The notes: generated by a model not told the origin, from the sequence alone. A stretch of DNA of 36,949 nucleotides from an uncultured Eubacterium sp. (GCA_947564835.1 CANOET010000011.1:1-36949), one strand, 5' to 3'. Positions 24,336 through 35,098 are shown, counted from the first letter of the stretch. Numbers and translations are program-made.

Positions 24336-26051
24336 TTATTCAAAGTCTGGATGAAAACTGCTTTGTTTTTGTACAAACTCTTCCCGCAGGGAGAATTTTG
24401 CCACCAGGTTCTTTAATACTTCTGCCTGGCTGGAAAGCTCTTCGCTGGCTGCCGCGCTTTGTACGGCTGTCGCGGAATTGGTCTGTACAACGCTGGAAAT
24501 CTGGTCGACGCCGACAGATACCTGTTCGACTGCCCCTGCCTGGCCTTCCGCCGCGTTTGCGATTTTCTCCACTGTAGAAGTTGCTTCGCGTACTTCATCC
24601 ACTACCTGGAGCAGGGATTTTGCAGTTGCATTTGTAATCTGCGTGCCCTGGGATACCGCCCCGATCACGCTTTCGATCAGGTCAGAGGTATCCTTGGATG
24701 CTTCCGCGCTCTTGCTGGCAAGGTTGCGCACCTCATCCGCGACAACGGCAAAGCCTTTGCCTGCCGTGCCCGCACGGGAAGCCTCTACCGCCGCGTTCAG
24801 AGCCAGGATATTGGTCTGGAACGCGATATCTTCGATTGTTTTGATGATCTTTCCGATCTCGTTGGATGTACGCGTGATTTCTTCCATCGCCTTGGTCATA
24901 TCTTTCATCTGGCGGTTGCATTCTTCCACACGGTTGCCTGCGGAATTGGACTGGTTTCTTGCAGTCGCCGCGTTTTCCGCTGTTTCCTTGACCTGCTGGG
25001 AAATGCCCGCGATCGTTGCGGCCAGCTCTTCTACGGATGCCGCCTGTTCGGTAGCGCCCTGGGAGAGCGCCTGCGCGCCGTAGGACACCTGGTTGGCGCC
25101 GGAGGATACCTGGTCCGCGCTGGAATTGATCTGCGCCAGTGTGGAGCTTAAGTCGCGGTTCTGCTTGCGGATGGAAGACAAAAGCCCCTGGAAATCTCCG
25201 ACATAGCGTTCTTCCGCCTTTGTGCGCACGTCAAAATTGCCGTCCGCCATTTCCCTTAACAGCCGGGACGCGTCCGTGATAATGTCCCCCAGGATGGACG
25301 ACATATCCCGGAACGCATTTGCCAGCCCGCCAAGCTCATCTTTGGAATGGTATGCAATCTGAAACACAAAATCACCTGCTACAATTCTGCCTGCGCATTC
25401 CACCAGCTCGTGGATCGGCTTTGTAATCATCCTGGTCAGATACAGGCAGAGCACAATGGTAATCAGCAATGCCGCCCCAGCCAGCCCCAGCAGCGAATAC
25501 CGGATGGACTTTTGTGTGGATAAGGATTCGTTAAAGTTGCTGTCCACACCAGCTTCAACCTCGTCGCTGATCTGTTTGAGCGCATTGACGGAGCTGACAA
25601 CCAGCGGCTGGTACTCTTCGATCAGGATCCGCTGCGCCTGCGCTTTGTCTGTCCTGGACAGCGAAACCACATTTTCCTGCATATCGACTGCCTTGCGGAT
25701 ATACTCCGCAAAATCGGAAAATGCATCTGCACTGCCGTCTAAATGCGAAGATACCCAGTTTGCGTTTTCTTCCAGCAGCTCCATCTCTTTTGTCATATCT
25801 TCCTGGTACTCTTTAAATCTTGCATCGTCGGCGTCAATCGTCATAAAAGTAAGGTCTTTTACGATAATCTGCAGCCCGCGGCGCATACTCATGACCCGCT
25901 GCATCACTTGATATTCCTGCTTGTAAAATTCGGAATAGTTATCCGAACATTCGTTCAGGCCGGATGTCGCTACATAAACCGTACCGCAGAATAATACGAT
26001 AATAATCATAAATGTCAGCAGCAGCTTTGTCCCTATTTTCAGATTCTTCAT
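24336..26051 (-). CDS. Methyl-accepting chemotaxis protein
   Basis: This 571-residue receptor starts at ATG 26051 with AGGAGG 5 nt upstream. Transmembrane helices at about 7-29 and 187-208 flank a helical periplasmic-type sensor of about 155 residues, probably a four-helix bundle. A HAMP domain (about 209-262) and a long cytoplasmic coiled coil follow. The conserved hairpin tip is [20 protein letters not shown], the CheA/CheW contact site. No C-terminal CheR-docking pentapeptide was seen. The ligand is unknown. Confidence 0.93.
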   Translation of the reverse strand: MKNLKIGTKLLLTFMIIIVLFCGTVYVATSGLNECSDNYSEFYKQEYQVMQRVMSMRRGLQIIVKDLTFMTIDADDARFKEYQEDMTKEMELLEENANWVSSHLDGSADAFSDFAEYIRKAVDMQENVVSLSRTDKAQAQRILIEEYQPLVVSSVNALKQISDEVEAGVDSNFNESLSTQKSIRYSLLGLAGAALLITIVLCLYLTRMITKPIHELVECAGRIVAGDFVFQIAYHSKDELGGLANAFRDMSSILGDIITDASRLLREMADGNFDVRTKAEERYVGDFQGLLSSIRKQNRDLSSTLAQINSSADQVSSGANQVSYGAQALSQGATEQAASVEELAATIAGISQQVKETAENAATARNQSNSAGNRVEECNRQMKDMTKAMEEITRTSNEIGKIIKTIEDIAFQTNILALNAAVEASRAGTAGKGFAVVADEVRNLASKSAEASKDTSDLIESVIGAVSQGTQITNATAKSLLQVVDEVREATSTVEKIANAAEGQAGAVEQVSVGVDQISSVVQTNSATAVQSAAASEELSSQAEVLKNLVAKFSLREEFVQKQSSFHPDFE

Positions 26052-26060
26052 ATTTACCTC

Positions 26061-27437
26061 CTAGTATTTCCCAAAATCGTCTTCCAGGGAAATTACTGGT
26101 TCATTTCTATCGTCACTGCTGTTTGTTTCCACGCTTCGATAATCATATCCCTGACTCGTACTTTGTCTGCCTGCCCCCAGATTATAAATGGAAAGCATAT
26201 CCCTCATCTTGGCTGCCTGGTTGGAAAGCTCCTCACTGGCTGCCGCACACTGCTGGCTTGTCGCGGAGTTTGTCTGCACGACCTGCGATACCTGCGAAAT
26301 CGCCTGTTCAATCTGTGCAACCGCTGTAGCCTGGTAGTTGGAAGAATCCGCGATGCCGTTAATAATCCCTTCGCTTTTCTTGACTACATCTGTTATTGTC
26401 TCCAGAGCGTTTGCCGTATCTTCGGCGATCTGGGAACCCGCACTGACTTTTGTAATGGAATCTTCGATCAGCTCCGCGGTTTCTGCGGCTGCAGCCGCGC
26501 TTTTTGCCGCAAGGCTGCGGACTTCTTCTGCCACAACGGCAAAGCCTTTGCCTGCCTCGCCTGCCCTTGCCGCTTCGACTGCGGCATTTAACGCAAGGAT
26601 ATTGGTCTGGAATGCAATATCGTCAATCGTCTTGATAATCTTGGAAATGCTCTCGGAAGACTGGTTGATCTGCTGCATCGCGTCTGTCATTTCCTTCATC
26701 CGCATATTTCCATGCTTCACATCCTCAATCGCCTGTTCGATCAGAGTGGCTGCGGAGTTTGCCTGTTCTGCGTTTTCCTTTGTCTTTTCAGCAATCTCAT
26801 CAATGGAAGCGGTAATCTGCTCGATGGCGCTTGCCTGCTGTGTGGAACCCTGCGCCAGCGCCTGGCTTGCGCTTGCTACCTGGGAGGAGCTGATCGTTAC
26901 CTGGGTGCCTGAATCACTGATATTTGACAGTGCATGGAAATTATCATCGACAAGCTTCTTTAAGGAATTGCCCAGCAGGTCTTCCGGCGAAGACGGATTT
27001 ACGGAAATGGTCAGGTTTCCGTTGGCCACCTCTTCTGCTACATGCGCCTGATATTTGACATTCTCGATCACTTTTTCATATTCGTCTACCAGCTGCCCCA
27101 GCTCGTCGTTGCTGAATTTTTTAATCTGAATGTCCACTTGCCCTTTTGCAATCTTTTTTGCCGCATTGGATAATTCTTCTACGGACATACGGATCTGGCG
27201 GATCAAAACTGCTGCCACCCACAAGGTAATGATAATGGATACAATCCCGAGCGAATACGTAAAAATAGACGCATTCCGGTTATATCTTTCCAATGATTCC
27301 CCGCTGTAATTAGCTGCCATCCTGGTTGTAATCTCACTGAATACAATATTCAGCGCTGTCATTACAATGCTGACAAAAAAAGCCAGCATTAATTTTGCTC
27401 TTATCGTCCAGTTTTTCATTCTCCCACTACCTCTCAT
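26061..27437 (-). CDS. Methyl-accepting chemotaxis protein with a very small ectodomain
   Basis: This 458-residue receptor starts at ATG 27437, overlapping the CheW stop codon as ATGA; MKNWTIR at 27419 is an alternative start. The two hydrophobic segments are separated by only about 40 residues, so there is no room for a normal sensor domain. A HAMP-like region, a signalling coiled coil and the tip motif [20 protein letters not shown] follow. A polar tail of about 40 residues ([10 protein letters not shown]...DDFGKY) ends the protein. It may sense membrane state or work in mixed arrays with the receptor encoded next to it. Confidence 0.92.
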   Translation of the reverse strand: MRGSGRMKNWTIRAKLMLAFFVSIVMTALNIVFSEITTRMAANYSGESLERYNRNASIFTYSLGIVSIIITLWVAAVLIRQIRMSVEELSNAAKKIAKGQVDIQIKKFSNDELGQLVDEYEKVIENVKYQAHVAEEVANGNLTISVNPSSPEDLLGNSLKKLVDDNFHALSNISDSGTQVTISSSQVASASQALAQGSTQQASAIEQITASIDEIAEKTKENAEQANSAATLIEQAIEDVKHGNMRMKEMTDAMQQINQSSESISKIIKTIDDIAFQTNILALNAAVEAARAGEAGKGFAVVAEEVRSLAAKSAAAAAETAELIEDSITKVSAGSQIAEDTANALETITDVVKKSEGIINGIADSSNYQATAVAQIEQAISQVSQVVQTNSATSQQCAAASEELSNQAAKMRDMLSIYNLGAGRQSTSQGYDYRSVETNSSDDRNEPVISLEDDFGKY

Positions 27438-27976
27438 TCTTCTTCACTTGACTTATTCGGCTGTTCTACAGACGTAAGGTCTACATCCCGCAGCAGCTTA
27501 TCCGGGTCTAACAGCAATTTAACCGTATCCCCGATTTTGCCGATTCCATAAATATATTTGCGGTTTCCCTGGTCGGAACGTGAAATGGTCGGCGGGGGCA
27601 GAATATCGCTGTCCTTGATCTCCACCACATCCGCAATCTTTTCCACAACCAGCCCGACCATCATATCGTAATACTGAATCACAATGATGCATGTACGGTC
27701 ATTGTATGCAAACGGCTCCTGGCCGAACCGCAGGCGGACGTCAATCACCGGAATAATCTTTCCCCGCAGGTTAATCAGCCCCTTGATATAATCTTCGGTT
27801 TCCGGGACGGACGTAATCGCCTGGATCTGAATGATTTCATTGACATATTGGATCTTAAGCCCAAAGTATTCATTGCCGGACTTAAAGGTCATATATTTGC
27901 TCTTATGCTCTTCCGCCTCGCTGTATCCAAGATCCAAAAGCTCATCCGGATCTGTTACCGTGCTTATTTCGCTCAT
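27434..27976 (-). CDS. cheW: CheW coupling protein
   Basis: This 180-residue protein starts at ATG 27976 with GGAAGG upstream. A CheW-like SH3-pair domain covers about 25-165, with [22 protein letters not shown] and [18 protein letters not shown]. It is longer than a minimal CheW, with acidic N- and C-terminal extensions. It links the receptors to CheA, and its gene lies between them. Confidence 0.93.
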   Translation of the reverse strand: MSEISTVTDPDELLDLGYSEAEEHKSKYMTFKSGNEYFGLKIQYVNEIIQIQAITSVPETEDYIKGLINLRGKIIPVIDVRLRFGQEPFAYNDRTCIIVIQYYDMMVGLVVEKIADVVEIKDSDILPPPTISRSDQGNRKYIYGIGKIGDTVKLLLDPDKLLRDVDLTSVEQPNKSSEEE

Positions 27977-28002
27977 AAGGTCTACCTTCCTTTCTCTTGA
28001 TT

Positions 28003-30138
28003 TTATACGATCAGACCGCCCGGGTCCAGAATCAGGGCGATGCTGCCGTCGCCGAGCTGCGTACAGCCGGTCAGGCCCTTGACCTTTTTAATATAGGAAG
28101 GGATCGGCTTGACAACGATCTCCTGCTTGCCTACCAGCGTATCGACAAACAGCCCGATGCGCTTGTCGTCTACCTCGATAATGACCATCATGCCGTCTTC
28201 CACCGCTTCCTGGTATCCGCTCAGGCCGTACCATTCGCCGAGGCGGATAACGGAAAAGCACTCGCCGCGGATCATAATGTATTCATCCCCGTTCGGCTCA
28301 TGGATCATCATATCTTCACGCACCCGCACAAACTCTTTTATCACGCCCGACTCCATCACAAAGGAGGAGCCGCCCGTCTCCATCACAATGCCGTCGATAA
28401 TCGCCAGTGTCAGAGGGATCTTTAAGCTCATCGTACTGCCGTTGCCCGGATCGCTTTCGATATCCAGCATCCCACCGATCTCCTGGATATTACGGACAAC
28501 GACGTCCATACCCACGCCGCGGCCGGAGTATTCCGTTACCTGTTCATTCGTAGAAAAGCCCGGCAGTGTAATAAACTGGTATACTTCCTTATCGGAATAA
28601 GAGCTGTCCGGCCTGGTATCGTCCAAAATCCCCTGCTTCCTTGCTTTGGCCAGGATTTTTTCCCGATTTAACCCGGTCCCGTTATCCTGCACCGTGATCC
28701 ATACCTTGCCGGCCTCGGTCTTTGCCGATAACGTTACCTTGCCTTTTTCCGTCTTTCCGCTGGCTGCACGTTCCTCATTGGATTCGATCCCGTGGTCTAC
28801 CGCGTTCCGGACCAGATGCATCAGCGGGTCGGAGATATGCTCGATAATATTTTTATCCACTTCCGTCGCGTCCCCGACCATCTCAAACTCGATATCCTTG
28901 CCAAGCTTACGGGAAACGTCAAAGACAATACGGTTCATCTTCTGGAACGTATTCGTCAGCGGGACCATGCGCATGGACATAATGACATTCTGCAGGTCGG
29001 TTGAGATCTTGGCAAGCTGCGCCGCGGCCTTGTTAAAATTATCAAGATTTAACCCCGGTACTTTTAAGTCGGAGCTTTGCAGCACGACGGATTCGGAAAT
29101 GACCAGCTCCCCGATCAGCTCCATCAGCTGGTTCATCTTGCTGACGTTGACGCTGATAAAGGATGCCTTTTCCTGTTTTGGCTTATCCTTGGCCAGTTTT
29201 TTCTGCTTGCCCGGCTCTTTGGACTTGATTACGAAATCACCGGGCGCGATCTTAGCCTTATCCTTCGTATCCACAGGCAGGGAGCCTTGTGTGCGCGCCT
29301 GGATTGCCTCTACGCTGGAATCTAAGTCAATCTGCACATCACCGTCCCCGCCGCCAAAGCCATGCTGGTATTCCTCCGGGCTGCACTCGCTGACATCAAC
29401 TTTTTCCACCGAATACCCCTCGGAAACGATCGAACGGATCTCTGCAGGGTCCGCCTGCGTCTGTAAGAGCATTTTAAACCCTTCCTTAAGGATTACCTCC
29501 GAGCTGGATTCGTCTGAAATAATGTTTTCCGGCGTATACAAAAGGTCTTCCGCGATTTCTTTTAACGCATAGACCGTCTTATATGCATGGATATTGGCCA
29601 TTTCCGTATCCGAGTAAAATGAGATAAAGATTTTATAAAAATGGCTGTCACTTGTCGCAACCGGAGCAATATAAAACTGCTTTGGCTCTTCACTCTTATT
29701 CTCCGGCTGCTTTACTTCCCCTCCATCTTCACCCTTAATCTTATTCAGGAATTTATCCAGCTCTTTGATAATATCGCTGGAATCCCCGTCTACCGGGTCT
29801 CCGTTGCGGATTTTTTCCATTTCGTTCGAGATAAAATCCTCAACATGCAGCACATGCTCCACCAGCTCCAGATGCGGGACATTGTCCGGATGGGATTCCC
29901 TCAGATAAAAGAAGATATCCTCCAGCTTATGCGACACAGCCGTAATATTATCGAACATCATAATGCCTGACGAGCCTTTGATCGTATGCATGGTCCGGAA
30001 TATTTCGTTGATGCTGTCTTCGTCAAAGCAGTCTGCATCCTTTTGTTCCAGAACGGTATCCTGAAGCTGTTCCAGAAGCTGCCCGTTCTCAAACAGATAC
30101 ATATCCAGCATGTCTTCCGTATTAAATCCTTCAGCCAT
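28003..30138 (-). CDS. cheA: CheA histidine kinase
   Basis: This 711-residue kinase starts at ATG 30138 with AAAAGGAG 6 nt upstream. Domains in order are P1 Hpt with H51 in MHTIKGSSG; a P2-like region at about 150-265; P3 dimerisation from about 320; the P4 ATPase with HLVRNAVDHGIE, DNGTGLN and GRGVGMDVV; and P5, a CheW-like C-terminal domain ending LILDPGGLIV. It phosphorylates CheY-like and CheB receivers in response to the receptors. Confidence 0.95.
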   Translation of the reverse strand: MAEGFNTEDMLDMYLFENGQLLEQLQDTVLEQKDADCFDEDSINEIFRTMHTIKGSSGIMMFDNITAVSHKLEDIFFYLRESHPDNVPHLELVEHVLHVEDFISNEMEKIRNGDPVDGDSSDIIKELDKFLNKIKGEDGGEVKQPENKSEEPKQFYIAPVATSDSHFYKIFISFYSDTEMANIHAYKTVYALKEIAEDLLYTPENIISDESSSEVILKEGFKMLLQTQADPAEIRSIVSEGYSVEKVDVSECSPEEYQHGFGGGDGDVQIDLDSSVEAIQARTQGSLPVDTKDKAKIAPGDFVIKSKEPGKQKKLAKDKPKQEKASFISVNVSKMNQLMELIGELVISESVVLQSSDLKVPGLNLDNFNKAAAQLAKISTDLQNVIMSMRMVPLTNTFQKMNRIVFDVSRKLGKDIEFEMVGDATEVDKNIIEHISDPLMHLVRNAVDHGIESNEERAASGKTEKGKVTLSAKTEAGKVWITVQDNGTGLNREKILAKARKQGILDDTRPDSSYSDKEVYQFITLPGFSTNEQVTEYSGRGVGMDVVVRNIQEIGGMLDIESDPGNGSTMSLKIPLTLAIIDGIVMETGGSSFVMESGVIKEFVRVREDMMIHEPNGDEYIMIRGECFSVIRLGEWYGLSGYQEAVEDGMMVIIEVDDKRIGLFVDTLVGKQEIVVKPIPSYIKKVKGLTGCTQLGDGSIALILDPGGLIV

Positions 30139-30173
30139 ATTCTTCTCCTTTTTGTTATATTTTCCTATCCCTG

Positions 30174-30569
30174 TCAGATCAGGTTCAGCTTTTTGAGCGC
30201 CTGCTCAAACCGGTCCTGGTTGATCGGCTTTCCGGAATAGATCGTGCAGCCGAGCTCAAATGCCATTTTGACATTTCTTTCTTCATTTAAGGCGGTCGTC
30301 ATAATGACCTTGACTGCCTTGTCCTCTGGTATGTTCTTTTCTTTTTCCAGCTTGCGGATCGCCACCAGCGCCTGGTAGCCGTCCATGACCGGCATCATAA
30401 TATCCAGGCAGATAAGGTCATACGGCTCCTCATCCTCAAGCGCCATCATAAACGCGTCTACAGCTTCCATCCCGTCGACAGTAACATCGCACTCTCCGTA
30501 TTTTGAGAGAAAGTTCACCATGAATTTGCGGGTTACAAAATCATCTTCTGCCAGTAAAATTTTCATCAT
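30174..30569 (-). CDS. CheY-like single-domain response regulator
   Basis: This 131-residue receiver domain stands alone. It has the acidic pocket EDD (8-10), the phospho-acceptor D56 in CLDIMMP, a TT pair in IMTTALNEE, and the conserved lysine in SGKPIN. AAAGGAG precedes the start; a second ATG three bases later is equally possible. Its gene lies between those of CheB and CheA. It could act on the flagellar motor or carry phosphate to the Hpt protein. Confidence 0.92.
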   Translation of the reverse strand: MMKILLAEDDFVTRKFMVNFLSKYGECDVTVDGMEAVDAFMMALEDEEPYDLICLDIMMPVMDGYQALVAIRKLEKEKNIPEDKAVKVIMTTALNEERNVKMAFELGCTIYSGKPINQDRFEQALKKLNLI

Positions 30570-30579
30570 CTATTCTCCT

Positions 30580-31611
30580 TTACATTTTATTAAGTATCAT
30601 ATAAGTACGTGCGGCGATATCCGGCAGCTTTACCTGCTGCTGCACCGCTCCGATATCATATGCGACTTTCGGCATCCCGTACACAATGCATGTGGATTCG
30701 TCCTGGCCGATCGTGTGCGCGCCTGCCTTGCGCATCGCAAGCAGCCCTTTGGCGCCGTCCCCGCCCATTCCGGTCAGGATAATGCCGACAGCGTCTTTTT
30801 TCGCCGCCTTCGCCACCGACTCAAACAGCACATCCACGGACGGGCAGTGCCCGTTGACCCGCGGGCCGCTGCGGCATTCCACCTGATAGACGCCGTTGAC
30901 CTTTACGACGCGCATATGCTGGTCCCCTCCGGGCGCAATCAGCACATGCCCCGGCCGTACCTGGTCGCCGGTCTGCGCTTCCTTGACACGTACCCGGCAC
31001 TGGTCGTTCAGCCTTTTGGCATACATGCCCGTAAACCCCGGCGGCATATGCTGTACGATCACAACGCCCGGAATATCGGTCCCGAACCCTTTGACCACCT
31101 CAAAGATCGCTTCCGTCCCTCCGGTCGACGCCCCGATGGCCACTAAAAGGTTGCTGTTTGCAGGCACAGCCCCGCCCGGATACTGCGGCGTATACACTTT
31201 CTTTTTGATATTTCCGATCTTTGCCGTAGACGCGATCTTGATCTTGACAAGCAGCTCGTTACGGATAAAATCTTCCAGCTGCGCCCGGTTCGTAATCGCA
31301 GGCTTTCCGACAAAGTCCACCGCCCCCGCGTTCATCGCGTCAAATACTTTATCGCTCAAAGCGCTAATCACTACGACCGGAAGCGGGTACTGCGGCATCA
31401 GCTTCCGCAAAAACTCAATCCCGCTCATACGCGGAAGCTCCACATCCAGCGTCATAACATCCGGCTTGTGCCGGATAATCGCATCCCGCGCCTCGTACGG
31501 GTCCCTGGCAGCCGCTACAACGGTAATCGCAGGGTCCCTGCTTAAGTTCTGGATCAAAAGCTCCCGGAATACAAGCGAATCATCCACAACTAACACCTTA
31601 ATCGACCGCAT
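30580..31611 (-). CDS. cheB: CheB protein-glutamate methylesterase
   Basis: This 343-residue protein starts at ATG 31611, with AAGGAAG about 8 nt upstream, rather than at an earlier in-frame start. The receiver domain has D56 (TLDVELPRMSG). After a linker of about 30 residues the methylesterase domain carries S162 (GASTGG), H188 (VQHMPPGFT) and D285 (GMGGDGAKG). It demethylates or deamidates chemoreceptor glutamyl residues when phosphorylated by CheA. It lies 4 bp after cheR. Confidence 0.95.
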   Translation of the reverse strand: MRSIKVLVVDDSLVFRELLIQNLSRDPAITVVAAARDPYEARDAIIRHKPDVMTLDVELPRMSGIEFLRKLMPQYPLPVVVISALSDKVFDAMNAGAVDFVGKPAITNRAQLEDFIRNELLVKIKIASTAKIGNIKKKVYTPQYPGGAVPANSNLLVAIGASTGGTEAIFEVVKGFGTDIPGVVIVQHMPPGFTGMYAKRLNDQCRVRVKEAQTGDQVRPGHVLIAPGGDQHMRVVKVNGVYQVECRSGPRVNGHCPSVDVLFESVAKAAKKDAVGIILTGMGGDGAKGLLAMRKAGAHTIGQDESTCIVYGMPKVAYDIGAVQQQVKLPDIAARTYMILNKM

Positions 31612-31615
31612 ATGC

Positions 31616-32440
31616 TTATCTTCCTTCCTTTTTTCTGAATATAGACGGCTGGACAATCTCAAACGGCGTCGCGCTGCGGTCCACCGTCTCTGTCGTGCCT
31701 ATGAGCAAATACCCTCCTGGCTCCAGGAAATCATACACCTTCTGCACCAGCTCCCTTTTGGTCGCGTCGTCAAAATAGATCATGACGTTCCGTAAAAATA
31801 CCGTATGCATTTTCCTCTTGAACGGAAACGGGGACATCAGGTTAAACTGACGGAATAACACGCCGCTTTTCAATTCGTCCGTCGCCATATATTTCCCGTC
31901 CTTCGTCTGCCTGAAAAACTGCCGTTTCCATTGCTGCGGCACATTTTGCAGCTGCTGCGCCGTATATACGCCCGCGACCGCCTGCTTTAAGATCCCGGTC
32001 GACACATCCGTCGCCAGCACCCGCAGATCCCACTGCCTGCGCTCCATGCCGAAAAAGTCGGCCAGCACCATGGCGATCATATAGGGTTCTTCCCCGGAGG
32101 AGGCGGCCCCGCACCAGACGCGTACATCTTTTGTATGTATTTCCTTCTGCCTGATCCATGGCAGGATTTCTTTGCGGAAAAAATCAAACTGCTCAAATTC
32201 CCTCATAAAATACGTATGGTTTGTCGTTAGCAGATTGACCAGCATTTTTTCCTGCCTGCCGGAACGATCCTGTTCCACAGCGTTCATAAACTCGTTGAAA
32301 GACGCAAAGCCGCCGGAACGGATATAGTTTTCCAGCCGGCCGTTGACAATCACCTTTTTCTGGCTCAGATCAATCCCGTAATGCCTCTTCATGTAAGTGG
32401 AGATCCTGGTAAACTCCTCATCTGTTATCAACCTTATCAC
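31616..32440 (-). CDS. cheR: CheR chemoreceptor methyltransferase
   Basis: This protein of 274 residues, as drawn from a GTG at 32440, may instead start at TTG 32431, where GGGGTGA lies 5 nt upstream. The helical N-terminal domain (about 1-75) is followed by the SAM-binding methyltransferase domain: VRVWCGAASSGEEPYMIAM, then FRNV-like LRNVMIYFDD and LEPGGYLLIGTTE. It methylates receptor glutamates and works against CheB. Confidence 0.93.
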   Translation of the reverse strand: MIRLITDEEFTRISTYMKRHYGIDLSQKKVIVNGRLENYIRSGGFASFNEFMNAVEQDRSGRQEKMLVNLLTTNHTYFMREFEQFDFFRKEILPWIRQKEIHTKDVRVWCGAASSGEEPYMIAMVLADFFGMERRQWDLRVLATDVSTGILKQAVAGVYTAQQLQNVPQQWKRQFFRQTKDGKYMATDELKSGVLFRQFNLMSPFPFKRKMHTVFLRNVMIYFDDATKRELVQKVYDFLEPGGYLLIGTTETVDRSATPFEIVQPSIFRKKEGR

Positions 32441-32475
32441 CCCGTTTGCTTCTTGCCGGTCCTTGCCGCCGCCCT

Positions 32476-33537
32476 TCAGCAGAACTGCCGCGAAATCCTG
32501 CAGCAGATCTGGTAAATATCCGGGTTAAATTTTGTACCCGCATCCTTTTTCATGATCTGCAGCGCTTCCTCCCGGCTGTATTTTTTTTCACCTGTCAGAA
32601 TACAATAAGTCTCCATAACCGAAACGATCTGCGCCGCCACCGGAATCTGCTCCCCACGCAGCCCCTTCGGATATCCGGAGCCGTCCCAGTTCTCGTGGTG
32701 GTAATGGGAGATATCGATGGAAATACGCAAAAAATCATTATAATCCCTGTTCACATACAAATCGGACAAAAGCTGGGCACCGAGATCCGTATGGCTGTGC
32801 AGGATTTCCGTTTCTTCCTGCGTAAAATCCCCCTCCCGGCGCAGCAGCTCCTTCGGAACCCCGATATTGCCGATATCGCAGAGGCAGGCGGACACTTCAA
32901 TCGTATCGATATAAGCATCTGAAATCTGGTCTTCAAACTTCGGCGACAGCTGCATCCCTTGTGCCAGGATCCGGCAGTTGCGGCGCAGCCGCTGCATATG
33001 CCCCTGTTCGAACCCGGAATTTTGCGCCGCGATATTCGCAAGCGCGTACAGGATATTTTTTTTCTCCTCCTCCATCTGCCTAAGCTGTGCATCTACGGAA
33101 ATCTGGAGCTTGCGGTTCGTCTCCATCAGCTCGTGCTTGACCGCGTACAGATGCAGATGCACGGCAACGCGCGCCTGCACGACCTCTGTAATAAACGGCT
33201 TGGTAATATAATCCTCGCCGCCCAGCTTCAGCCCTTTGACAATATCCTCCGCCTTATCAAAGGCGGAAATAAAGATCACCGGGATCTCTTTTGTCAATTT
33301 ATTGGATTTTAAGCTTTTGCACAGCTCGAACCCGTCCATGCCCGGCATGGATATATCGCTTAAGATCAGCTTCGGCAGGCATTCCAGCGCCAGGTCAAGC
33401 GCCTGCTGCCCGCTTTCGGCAAGCAGCGGTTCGCAGCCCATATTGCGGATAATCTCTTCCAGCACCATCCGGTTAATCTCTACATCATCCACAATCAATA
33501 TCTTTGCCTGCGCAGTGTCCTCTTTATTATAAATCAT
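32476..33537 (-). CDS. REC-HD-GYP response regulator with a degenerate active site
   Basis: This 353-residue protein starts at ATG 33537 with AGGTGG 4 nt upstream. The receiver domain is intact (D61 in SDISMPGMDG). A coiled-coil linker about 130-165 leads to an HD-GYP domain. There the canonical LHDIGKIGIP is replaced by LCDIGNIGVP (C220 for His, N224 for Lys), and the later AD-x-FDALT motif reads METYCILT (E309, C312). GYP itself (288-290) and HH are present. Loss of metal ligands suggests it no longer hydrolyses cyclic-di-GMP and may act as a binding or signalling module. Confidence 0.88.
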   Translation of the reverse strand: MIYNKEDTAQAKILIVDDVEINRMVLEEIIRNMGCEPLLAESGQQALDLALECLPKLILSDISMPGMDGFELCKSLKSNKLTKEIPVIFISAFDKAEDIVKGLKLGGEDYITKPFITEVVQARVAVHLHLYAVKHELMETNRKLQISVDAQLRQMEEEKKNILYALANIAAQNSGFEQGHMQRLRRNCRILAQGMQLSPKFEDQISDAYIDTIEVSACLCDIGNIGVPKELLRREGDFTQEETEILHSHTDLGAQLLSDLYVNRDYNDFLRISIDISHYHHENWDGSGYPKGLRGEQIPVAAQIVSVMETYCILTGEKKYSREEALQIMKKDAGTKFNPDIYQICCRISRQFC

Positions 33538-33555
33538 CCTTCCACCTGCTTTCTG

Positions 33556-35064
33556 TTACTGAGGCTGCATACCGGCCTCTTCCAGCGCAGCTTCCAGTTC
33601 CTGGTATTGTGCCGCAGCCTTTTCGTAATTGGCTTTCTGCACTGCCATTTTCAGCCTTAAAATCCCGCGGCCGACCTCACGCGGCGCGCCTTCGGCCAGC
33701 TGGCGGATCGTCTCCATAAACATTTCCGCCTTTTCCCAATTGTCCATCTCCACGCAAAGGATCAGCTTTGACAGGTTCCGTTTTAAGCTGTCCAGGTTTT
33801 CCGGCGTCCCAAACTCCCTGACCCGGTCCAGCTCCCCGTCGTCTTCGGCAGACGGTCCCTGCGTAAAAGGCGTATAGGCGCTGCCGCCCGCCCCTTCCTC
33901 CGCCTGCTCGGGCACGGCGTCTTCTTTGCTGACGCCCAGCCAGATCGAAAAAGAAAACGTGCTTCCCCTGCCTTTTTCCCCTTCGACCTCGATCCTGCCG
34001 CCCATCAGCTCTGCCAGCTGCTTGCAGATATTCAGCCCCAGGCCCGTGCCGCCGTATTTTCTGGAAATCGACGCATCCGCCTGGGAAAAGCTCTGGAACA
34101 GTTTTTCCTTATCCGCGTTGTCAATGCCGATCCCGGTATCCTTGACAATGAAAAACAGCTCTATTTTATCATTCACCTGTGCGGTCCGCACGACCTCCAC
34201 CGTAATCTTTCCGACGGATGTGAATTTCAGCGCATTAGACAGCAGATTGTTTAAGATCTGCCCGACGCGCAGCTCATCCCCGATCATATATTCCGGCACC
34301 TGCGGGGATACCGTCATAAAAAACCCAAGCCCTTTTTCCGTAATCTTATTCATATGCTGCGACCGGATATAGTCCAGCATATTCCGAAAATGGAAGCGCC
34401 TTGGCTCCAAGGTAAACTTCCCGGCCTCCAGCTTGGAAAAATCCAGGATATTATTAATAATCTTATTCATATCGCCGCAGCAGCGTTCAATCAGGCGCAG
34501 CGACTTTAACGTCCTTTCATCCGTCACAAAATCGAACATTTCCCGGACATTGCTAAGGATCCCGTTTACCGGCGTCCGCAGCTCATGCGTGACATTCGCG
34601 ACAAATTCGGACTTGACTTTCATGGCCTGCTGCGCTTCCTGGCGCACTTGCCCGATCTCCCTGCCCAAAAACTCTTTTTCCAGAATATCATTGGCCATGC
34701 AAATATAGACCCCGGTATCATCCTCACGGTTCATAATCCGCGCCTCCACCGGAAAACAGGTCAGGTTTTTGCGGTATGCCACCAGGTTCTGCGGCTCGTC
34801 GCCGAACACATACCCGGTTGCAAAACCGCCGTCCGATACCTGGAAGGTATTCGGGAATACCTCACTGATATGCCTGCCTTTCAGGCCGTCTTCAAACTCC
34901 AGCTTTTTCTTGGCGGCGTCATTCGTATACAGGATCTTCCCCGAAGCGTCAAAGATCAGGACCATCTCCAGCGCTTTTTCCATCGGGAACAGCCTTGTAC
35001 GCTCCAGCTCCCTTTCCATCGGAAACAGGCAGGCGCTTCCTGGTGTTTCTTCCACTTGTTCCAT
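33556..35064 (-). CDS. PAS-domain sensor histidine kinase
   Basis: This 502-residue kinase starts at ATG 35064 with AAGGAGG 10 nt upstream. No membrane helix is seen, so it is cytoplasmic. A duplicated 12-residue unit (FPME...LE) at 14-34 precedes a PAS domain (about 35-125). HisKA has H160 (NVTHELRTPVNG); the ATPase domain has NNLLSNALKFT, DTGIGID and GGTGLGLNIC. The C-terminal 110 residues after the kinase are helical and have no receiver signature. It lies between two REC-HD-GYP genes, its likely phospho-targets. Confidence 0.9.
   Translation of the reverse strand: MEQVEETPGSACLFPMERELERTRLFPMEKALEMVLIFDASGKILYTNDAAKKKLEFEDGLKGRHISEVFPNTFQVSDGGFATGYVFGDEPQNLVAYRKNLTCFPVEARIMNREDDTGVYICMANDILEKEFLGREIGQVRQEAQQAMKVKSEFVANVTHELRTPVNGILSNVREMFDFVTDERTLKSLRLIERCCGDMNKIINNILDFSKLEAGKFTLEPRRFHFRNMLDYIRSQHMNKITEKGLGFFMTVSPQVPEYMIGDELRVGQILNNLLSNALKFTSVGKITVEVVRTAQVNDKIELFFIVKDTGIGIDNADKEKLFQSFSQADASISRKYGGTGLGLNICKQLAELMGGRIEVEGEKGRGSTFSFSIWLGVSKEDAVPEQAEEGAGGSAYTPFTQGPSAEDDGELDRVREFGTPENLDSLKRNLSKLILCVEMDNWEKAEMFMETIRQLAEGAPREVGRGILRLKMAVQKANYEKAAAQYQELEAALEEAGMQPQ
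34966..35028 (-). repeat. In-frame duplication at the N-terminus of the PAS kinase
   Basis: Related 27-bp units at 34966-34992 and 35002-35028 lie 36 bp apart and encode two copies of FPME-x-x-LE. Confidence 0.7.
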
Positions 35065-35098
35065 TTGTTAACTGCCTCCTTAAGATACACGAAACAAT

